Assembly: GCF_007786475.1 (NCBI RefSeq)
Contig: NZ_VNJJ01000009.1
Location: forward strand, 127,050-182,985
Length of the DNA stretch: 55,936 bases
Reading direction: 5' to 3'
From: Cohnella terricola
Lineage (GTDB): Bacteria; Bacillota; Bacilli; Paenibacillales; Paenibacillaceae
This document shows, in pieces, positions 51,558 through 55,936 of the stretch (position 1 is its first letter; every line of letters begins with the position of its first letter). The notes beneath the pieces were generated by a model that was not told where the DNA came from, did no database searches, and saw nothing but the letters and a program-made list of their open reading frames with translations. A program made the position numbers and the translations under genes.

Positions 51558-52244
51558 TTGAGACCCCATATCGCAGTTATTGACGACGACGAGAAAATCA
51601 CGGCTTTGCTTCGCCGCAGCCTGGCTTTCGAAGGTTATGAGATTACGACGGCTTCAGATGGGGCGGATGGCTTGCGGGTGCTCAGCCAGCGGCAAGCGGA
51701 TCTGATCATTCTGGACGTGATGATGCCGAAAATGGACGGCTGGGAAGTGTGCAGAAGGTTGCGCGAGGCCGGCATTTCTTCGCCGATTCTTCTGCTCACG
51801 GCTAAAGACGACGTGATGGACAGGGTCAGAGGGCTCGATCTGGGCGCCGACGATTATTTGGTCAAGCCGTTCGCGCTTGAGGAACTGATGGCGCGGGTAA
51901 GAGCGTTGCTGCGCAGACGGCCGGACAAGTCCGAAGAAGGGGGGCAATATCGTTTCGAGGACTTGCTTATGGACGTCGACGGACGCGAGATCATACGCGG
52001 CGACCGGCGAATTGATCTGACGGCAAAAGAATTCGATCTGCTCCATCTGTTCATGCAGAACCCGAAACGGGTGCTTTCCAGGGATCTCATCATGGAAAGA
52101 ATCTGGGGGTACGATTACAGTGGGGAATCCAACGTCCTCGAGGTCTACGTTGCGATGCTTCGTCAGAAGCTTGAAGATAACGGAGAGAAGAGATTGATCC
52201 AGACTGTGAGAGGCGCCGGTTACGTCCTGAAAGGAGAAAGCTAA
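51558..52244 (+). CDS. OmpR-family response regulator
   Basis: 228 residues: a receiver domain with D53 (LIILDVMMPKMDGWEV), K in LVKPFALEEL, and a winged-helix DNA-binding domain (LTAKEFDLLHLFMQNPKRVLS cited as LTAKEFDLLHLF; RGAGYVL). The start is TTG 51558, 9 nt after GAGGAGG; an ATG at 51519 in frame has no such site and would add 13 residues absent from relatives. It probably regulates htrA and itself. The stop is 3 bp from the kinase gene. Confidence 0.9.
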   Translation: MRPHIAVIDDDEKITALLRRSLAFEGYEITTASDGADGLRVLSQRQADLIILDVMMPKMDGWEVCRRLREAGISSPILLLTAKDDVMDRVRGLDLGADDYLVKPFALEELMARVRALLRRRPDKSEEGGQYRFEDLLMDVDGREIIRGDRRIDLTAKEFDLLHLFMQNPKRVLSRDLIMERIWGYDYSGESNVLEVYVAMLRQKLEDNGEKRLIQTVRGAGYVLKGES

Positions 52245-52247
52245 AGC

Positions 52248-53768
52248 ATGTCTATCCGGCTTCGGCTAACGTTATGGTATTCAGGATTGCTGGCGGTGGC
52301 GTTGATCGCTTTCGGCATCATCATATACGGCGTCGTGCAGAACAATACGATGTCGGACTTGAAAGATCAGCTTAGGCGGATCGATCGGGACACTCAGGTA
52401 AACTTTACGCCGACGATCAGGCTCACCGGTACGGTGCGGACTTCGATCGATTTGAATTCGATTTATATCCAGATCGTGAATTACACGCAGACGGTATCGG
52501 GCGTGATAGACGAAAGAACCTTGAATATGACCCAGAAACCCGATCGAGGAGAGCTTGAATTCCATTATCCGAAACAAAATGAATTAACTCTCGGCAAAAA
52601 TCGTTATGTTTCGCAGGAAGTAAACGGCTTTCCGTTTCTTATTCTCGAGAGGCCGCTATCGTATAAAGGCAGTGTCGTCGGTTTGCTGCAGATCGGGGCC
52701 TGGACGGGGCGGGAGACTCATCTGCTCTCGCAATTGCGCACAATTCTTTGGTTCTCGGGAGCGGCGGGGCTGATTGCGGCTTTCTTCCTCGGCATGTTCC
52801 TGTCGCGCAAGGCGTTAATGCCGATTAATCGCGTCACGGAAGCGGCGGAACGTATTCAGAGTGGATCGGAGCTAAGCCTGAGAATTCCTAGAGAAAAGCC
52901 CAATGATGAAATTGGCAGGTTAACGGATACGCTGAACGCGATGATCTCCGGAGTCGAGCGGGCCTATAAGAATCTGGAAGATTCCAACGCGGCGCAAAAA
53001 AGGTTCGTTTCCGACGCGTCCCATGAGTTGCGTACGCCGCTGACTACGATAAGGGGCAATGTGGATTTACTTGAGAAAATTTGGCTGAGCGAAGGGGCGG
53101 CGCAGTTGCCCAGCGGCGGGAGTGTCGAGCAAGATAAGGCCGGTTTGGTGCTAACCGATGGGGACAGGCGGGAAATGTCCCTTGAATCGATTCGGGATAT
53201 CGCGGACGAAGCGCGCCGGATGAGCGGACTCGTTAACGATCTGTTGTCGCTTGCGAGAGCGGATGCGGGTTATGCGATGGAAATGGAAAACGTCGCGCTG
53301 CGACCGCTCGCCGAAGAAGCCGCTCGTCGAGCCTCCTTCCTGCCCCGGAAAGCGGAATGGGCGGTAGGGCCTCTGGACGCGCTTGACGGAGTCGAAGCAA
53401 AAGGAAATCGCGATTATTTGCTTCAATTGCTCTTTATCTTGATCGAGAATGGGTTTAAGTATACGCCAACGGGTATCGTTCGACTGTATGCCGCGTTATC
53501 CGACGGATACGTCGGGCTGGCGGTTGCCGACACCGGAATCGGAATCGGTGCCGAAGAAGTGCCTCATATCTTCGAACGATTCTATCGCGTGGACGTATCC
53601 CGCGGCGAAACGTCGGGAACCGGGCTGGGACTTTCGATCGCCAAATGGATCGCCGACATGCACCACGCCCGGTTCGAAGTACGCTCGAAGTTGGGAGAAG
53701 GCACGGTGTTCACGCTGTGGCTTCCGATTCTAAAGCAGGAAAAGCAGGAGTGGCAGCTTCCGTCATAA
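52248..53768 (+). CDS. Sensor histidine kinase
   Basis: 506 residues: helix 1 (about 8-30), an outer domain of about 135 residues, helix 2 (about 165-188), HAMP, HisKA with H259 ([16 protein letters not shown]), and HATPase_c with [16 protein letters not shown] and [11 protein letters not shown] loop of about 35 residues is inserted in HisKA after the first helix ([15 protein letters not shown]...). With the regulator and htrA it probably senses secretion or folding stress at the membrane; the signal is inferred only from context. Confidence 0.9.
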   Translation: MSIRLRLTLWYSGLLAVALIAFGIIIYGVVQNNTMSDLKDQLRRIDRDTQVNFTPTIRLTGTVRTSIDLNSIYIQIVNYTQTVSGVIDERTLNMTQKPDRGELEFHYPKQNELTLGKNRYVSQEVNGFPFLILERPLSYKGSVVGLLQIGAWTGRETHLLSQLRTILWFSGAAGLIAAFFLGMFLSRKALMPINRVTEAAERIQSGSELSLRIPREKPNDEIGRLTDTLNAMISGVERAYKNLEDSNAAQKRFVSDASHELRTPLTTIRGNVDLLEKIWLSEGAAQLPSGGSVEQDKAGLVLTDGDRREMSLESIRDIADEARRMSGLVNDLLSLARADAGYAMEMENVALRPLAEEAARRASFLPRKAEWAVGPLDALDGVEAKGNRDYLLQLLFILIENGFKYTPTGIVRLYAALSDGYVGLAVADTGIGIGAEEVPHIFERFYRVDVSRGETSGTGLGLSIAKWIADMHHARFEVRSKLGEGTVFTLWLPILKQEKQEWQLPS

Positions 53769-53813
53769 ACGGCAAGGCCGGAGCGTGATCAGCGCGCGAG
53801 GCTTTGCCGTTTT
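53767..53813 (+). terminator. Terminator after the kinase gene
   Basis: AAACGGCAAGGCC against GGCTTTGCCGTTT with a roughly 20-base loop, then TT; it overlaps the kinase stop codon. Confidence 0.7.
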
Positions 53814-53853
53814 CCTATGTTTGACGCTCCTTTCCCCGGTTTCATTAATAAGT

Positions 53854-53859
53854 TATAAT
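53854..53859 (+). promoter_or_regulatory. Candidate -10 box for ispH
   Basis: TATAAT 70 bp before the start. A TTGACG at 53821 is 27 bp away, too far to pair with it. Confidence 0.3.
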
Positions 53860-53928
53860 AGAAATAGAGTCGGTGCGCCCATCGAACTCCGTACAAAAAG
53901 ACAATGGGCGAGAAAGCAGGCGTGGGGA

Positions 53929-54888
53929 ATGGAAGTCGTTAAAATATCGCCAAGAGGATACTGCTACGGCGTGGTGGATGCGATGGTATTGGCCATTCAG
54001 ACGGCGCGCAATCTGGAGTTACCCAGGCCGATTCATATATTGGGAATGATCGTTCATAACAGCCATGTTACTGAGGCTTTCAAAGAAGAAGGCATTATTA
54101 CGCTTGATGGCCCCAACCGATTGGATATTTTAGAGCAGATCGAGCGAGGTACCGTCATTTTCACGGCTCACGGGGTTTCTCCGGAAGTTCGCGCAAGAGC
54201 CAGGGAGAAAGGGTTAACCGTCGTCGACGCGACATGTCCGGATGTCACCAAAACCCACGATCTCATTCGCGAGAAAGTCGACGAAGGTTACGAGGTCGTA
54301 TATATCGGAAAGAAAAAGCATCCCGAGCCCGAAGGCGCGATCGGAATCGCTCCCGGCCACGTGCACTTGATCGAACGGGAAGAGGATATCGAGAAGTTGA
54401 GTCTTGCGACCGAACGTATTATTATTACGAACCAAACGACAATGTCCCAATGGGACATTAAACATCTGATGTCTTTGTTATTAGCCAGATTCCCGACCGC
54501 GGAAATTCATAACGAGATTTGCCTGGCTACCCAGGTTCGCCAAGAAGCGGTGGCTAATCAGGCCGGAGAGGCCCAGCTTTGCATTGTTGTCGGAGATCCC
54601 CGCAGTAACAATTCCAATCGTTTGGCACAAGTGTCCCAGGAAATCGCGAACGTACCCGCATACCGCGTTGCGGACGTCTCCGAGATTCGCCAGGAATGGC
54701 TGCAAGGTCTCGAGCGGGTTGCCGTGACGTCAGGGGCATCCACGCCGACGGCCTTAACGAAAGAAGTCATCTCGTATTTGGAACAATTCGATTCGAATGA
54801 TCCTTCGACATGGCCGATTACAAGAACGGTTAATCCGAATAAATTACTTCCTAACGTCAAGATGAAATCGGCGGGAGCAAGCAACTAA
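53929..54888 (+). CDS. ispH: 4-hydroxy-3-methylbut-2-enyl diphosphate reductase
   Basis: 319 residues, very close to B. subtilis IspH. Three cysteines, C12 ([13 protein letters not shown]), C103 (DATCPDVT) and C198 (HNEICLATQ), hold the iron-sulfur cluster; [19 protein letters not shown] and SNNSNRL form the active site. It makes IPP and DMAPP in the last step of the non-mevalonate pathway. The frame is open far upstream, but ATG 53929 gives the family N-terminus; the ribosome binding site (GGGGA) is weak. Confidence 0.95.
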   Translation: MEVVKISPRGYCYGVVDAMVLAIQTARNLELPRPIHILGMIVHNSHVTEAFKEEGIITLDGPNRLDILEQIERGTVIFTAHGVSPEVRARAREKGLTVVDATCPDVTKTHDLIREKVDEGYEVVYIGKKKHPEPEGAIGIAPGHVHLIEREEDIEKLSLATERIIITNQTTMSQWDIKHLMSLLLARFPTAEIHNEICLATQVRQEAVANQAGEAQLCIVVGDPRSNNSNRLAQVSQEIANVPAYRVADVSEIRQEWLQGLERVAVTSGASTPTALTKEVISYLEQFDSNDPSTWPITRTVNPNKLLPNVKMKSAGASN

Positions 54889-54932
54889 GAGCGGAATGGC
54901 TCATGAGCTTCACCCTATGGAAGGAGCATCTT

Positions 54933-55433
54933 ATGCATCGACTTAAACAATTACGTCGTTGGTTGAAATATAAATATATGTTGCTGCTTCGTGCGAAGGG
55001 CGGGGCGTCCATCGTTGCGATGGGATTTGCGATCGGGATTGCCGTGGAGATGTTCACGCTTCCCACTCTGGGATTCGCCTTCGTTCTGATCTTTCCTTTA
55101 TGCTACTTGCTGAGGGGGAACATGCCGGCCGCTCTGATCGGGTTCGTCGTCGGCAAGATCATCTATATTCCGATGATGTACCCGAACTCCAAGGTGGGCG
55201 GCTGGATTCTTCCCAAGCATCTCAGCATAAATCTGCCAGTCGTGCCGGAATGGGTTAATCATCTGCTGCTGACGAACTTGAAATTAATCGTCGGGGGGAT
55301 GGTTGACGGAGCCGTTCTCGGACTTCTATGTTATTTTCCGATTAAAATTAGTCTAGACATGTATAAGTCGAAACGCAAAGAGAAGAGGAGGCTCAATCGC
55401 GTCAAGATGGAAGTCACATCTTCGATCGAGTAG
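54933..55433 (+). CDS. DUF2062 family membrane protein
   Basis: 166 residues. A basic N-terminus is followed by three hydrophobic segments, including IAVEMFTLPTLGFAF and ALIGFVVGKIIYIPMMY, then a basic tail (KSKRKEKRRLNR). This is the DUF2062 pattern; the family is of unknown function. AAGGAG lies 6 nt before ATG 54933, preferred over ATG 54903. It begins 44 bp after ispH and is followed by a strong terminator. Confidence 0.85.
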   Translation: MHRLKQLRRWLKYKYMLLLRAKGGASIVAMGFAIGIAVEMFTLPTLGFAFVLIFPLCYLLRGNMPAALIGFVVGKIIYIPMMYPNSKVGGWILPKHLSINLPVVPEWVNHLLLTNLKLIVGGMVDGAVLGLLCYFPIKISLDMYKSKRKEKRRLNRVKMEVTSSIE

Positions 55434-55467
55434 CTCCTTCTAGCAATTGAATCTCATATTAGGCTAG

Positions 55468-55500
55468 GACCATGAAGAGACTTGTCTTCATGGTCTTTTT
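55468..55500 (+). terminator. Terminator after the DUF2062 gene
   Basis: GACCATGAAGA and TCTTCATGGTC around a 6-base loop, then five T. Confidence 0.92.
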
Positions 55501-55510
55501 GAGCCATCGG

Positions 55511-55824
55511 GTTGATTAGTGGTGAAAAACATCGTACTTCTGCCTTGTGGGGAGCTGGTGGGGTGCAAGTACGATGAAAAACATCGCTAAGAGGAGTGAG
55601 CAGCTACTTTTTGTTCGCCTAATGGTTGATTAGTGGTGAAAAACATCCTACTTCTGCCTTGTGGGGAGCTGGTGGGGTGTAAGTACGATGAAAAACATCG
55701 CTAAGAGGAGTGCGCCGCTACTTTTTGTTCGCCTACTGGTTGATTAGTGGTGAAAAACATCGTACTTCTGCCTTGTGGGGAGCTGGTGGGGTGCAAGTAC
55801 GATGAAAAACATCTGACCTTGCAT
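55511..55824. repeat. Three tandem 114-bp repeats
   Basis: Units start at 55511, 55625 and 55739, each GTTGATTAGTGGTGAAAAAC; the third is cut after about 86 bp. Each holds an inverted repeat CATCGTACTT...AAGTACGATG around a G-rich loop, and CGATG-AAAAA-CATCG as a small hairpin in the first two. The units differ at only a few positions. I see no coding frame that explains them. Confidence 0.9.
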
Positions 55825-55936
55825 CGAAAAAGTGGACATAAAGAAAGACCCTCGAAAACCCATTATCCTAACGTCATTCAAGAGATTTAACTTGAAATGG
55901 CGGGACATATTGATTGGTGGAATGCGTTCTCCGTCG
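55825..55936. other. Window end with no recognised gene
   Basis: An ATG at 55897 opens a frame (MAGHIDWWNAFSV) to the window edge without a good ribosome binding site; too short to judge. Confidence 0.2.

Noticed and set aside
55511..55824. CRISPR array at the window end
   Set aside because: The 114-bp units have no spacers and differ only by point substitutions.
55897..55936. Gene starting at the window end
   Set aside because: Only 13 codons are visible and no clear ribosome binding site precedes the ATG.

Overview
The window comes from a spore-forming Bacillota genome, most likely Paenibacillaceae (Cohnella or Paenibacillus type). Signs of this are strong GGAGG-type ribosome binding sites, CotF-like coat proteins, a Spo0E-family phosphatase, YtxC beside thrS, S-box, T-box and purine riboswitches, LiaFSR, and an MqnC of the futalosine menaquinone route. 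The chromosomal backbone is moderately GC-rich; two blocks (about 16.0-17.8 kb and 19.1-24.8 kb) are much richer in A+T and look acquired.

Layout. 0-1.3 kb: the end of a repeat-built coiled-coil gene, then eight 51-bp palindromic repeats. 1.4-6.8 kb: a CuA-like cupredoxin lipoprotein and a small holin-like membrane protein on the minus strand, then mutS2, DUF350, a 27-residue membrane peptide, a zinc-ribbon protein and cysK. 6.9-9.8 kb: spore coat genes, an Lrp regulator with an aminotransferase, and a Spo0E-like gene. 9.9-13.6 kb: cobU, a corrinoid adenosyltransferase, an RluA-Spx/ArsC fusion and a second aminotransferase, with overlapping genes. 13.6-16 kb: a CdaR-type regulator divergent from glycerate kinase.

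16.2-25.8 kb is the accessory part. It holds two tandem paralogous membrane proteins of unknown family, a 5'-3' exonuclease gene, and a 5.8-kb A+T-rich island with an OLD-type TOPRIM nuclease plus UvrD-like helicase (Gabija-like defence pair) and an IS256-family element. The island lies between two 373-bp direct copies of the 3' end of an EamA transporter gene (about 97% identical). The right copy belongs to the intact gene; the left copy is a stranded fragment.

26-33 kb: a MocR-type regulator with matching palindromes on both sides, a thioredoxin-like protein, uxaC, small proteins, an HRDC protein and corA. 32.8-36.4 kb: a SAM-I riboswitch controlling metA, metI and patB, a complete route from homoserine to homocysteine through O-acetylhomoserine. 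36.5-41 kb: mqnC, ytxC and T-box-controlled thrS. 41.0-41.7 kb: a deleted IS1182-like element with a large nested palindrome. 41.9-46.4 kb: an ECF sigma factor with a SASP-like small gene, a soluble chemoreceptor, and a guanine riboswitch ahead of xpt-pbuX. 46.6-53.8 kb: two envelope-stress modules, liaF-liaS-liaR and htrA-response regulator-histidine kinase. 53.9-55.4 kb: ispH and a DUF2062 protein. The window ends in three 114-bp tandem repeats.

The points most worth following are the repeat-flanked defence island, the tandem membrane-protein pair, the RluA-Spx/ArsC fusion with its own internal start signal, and the structured repeats at both ends.
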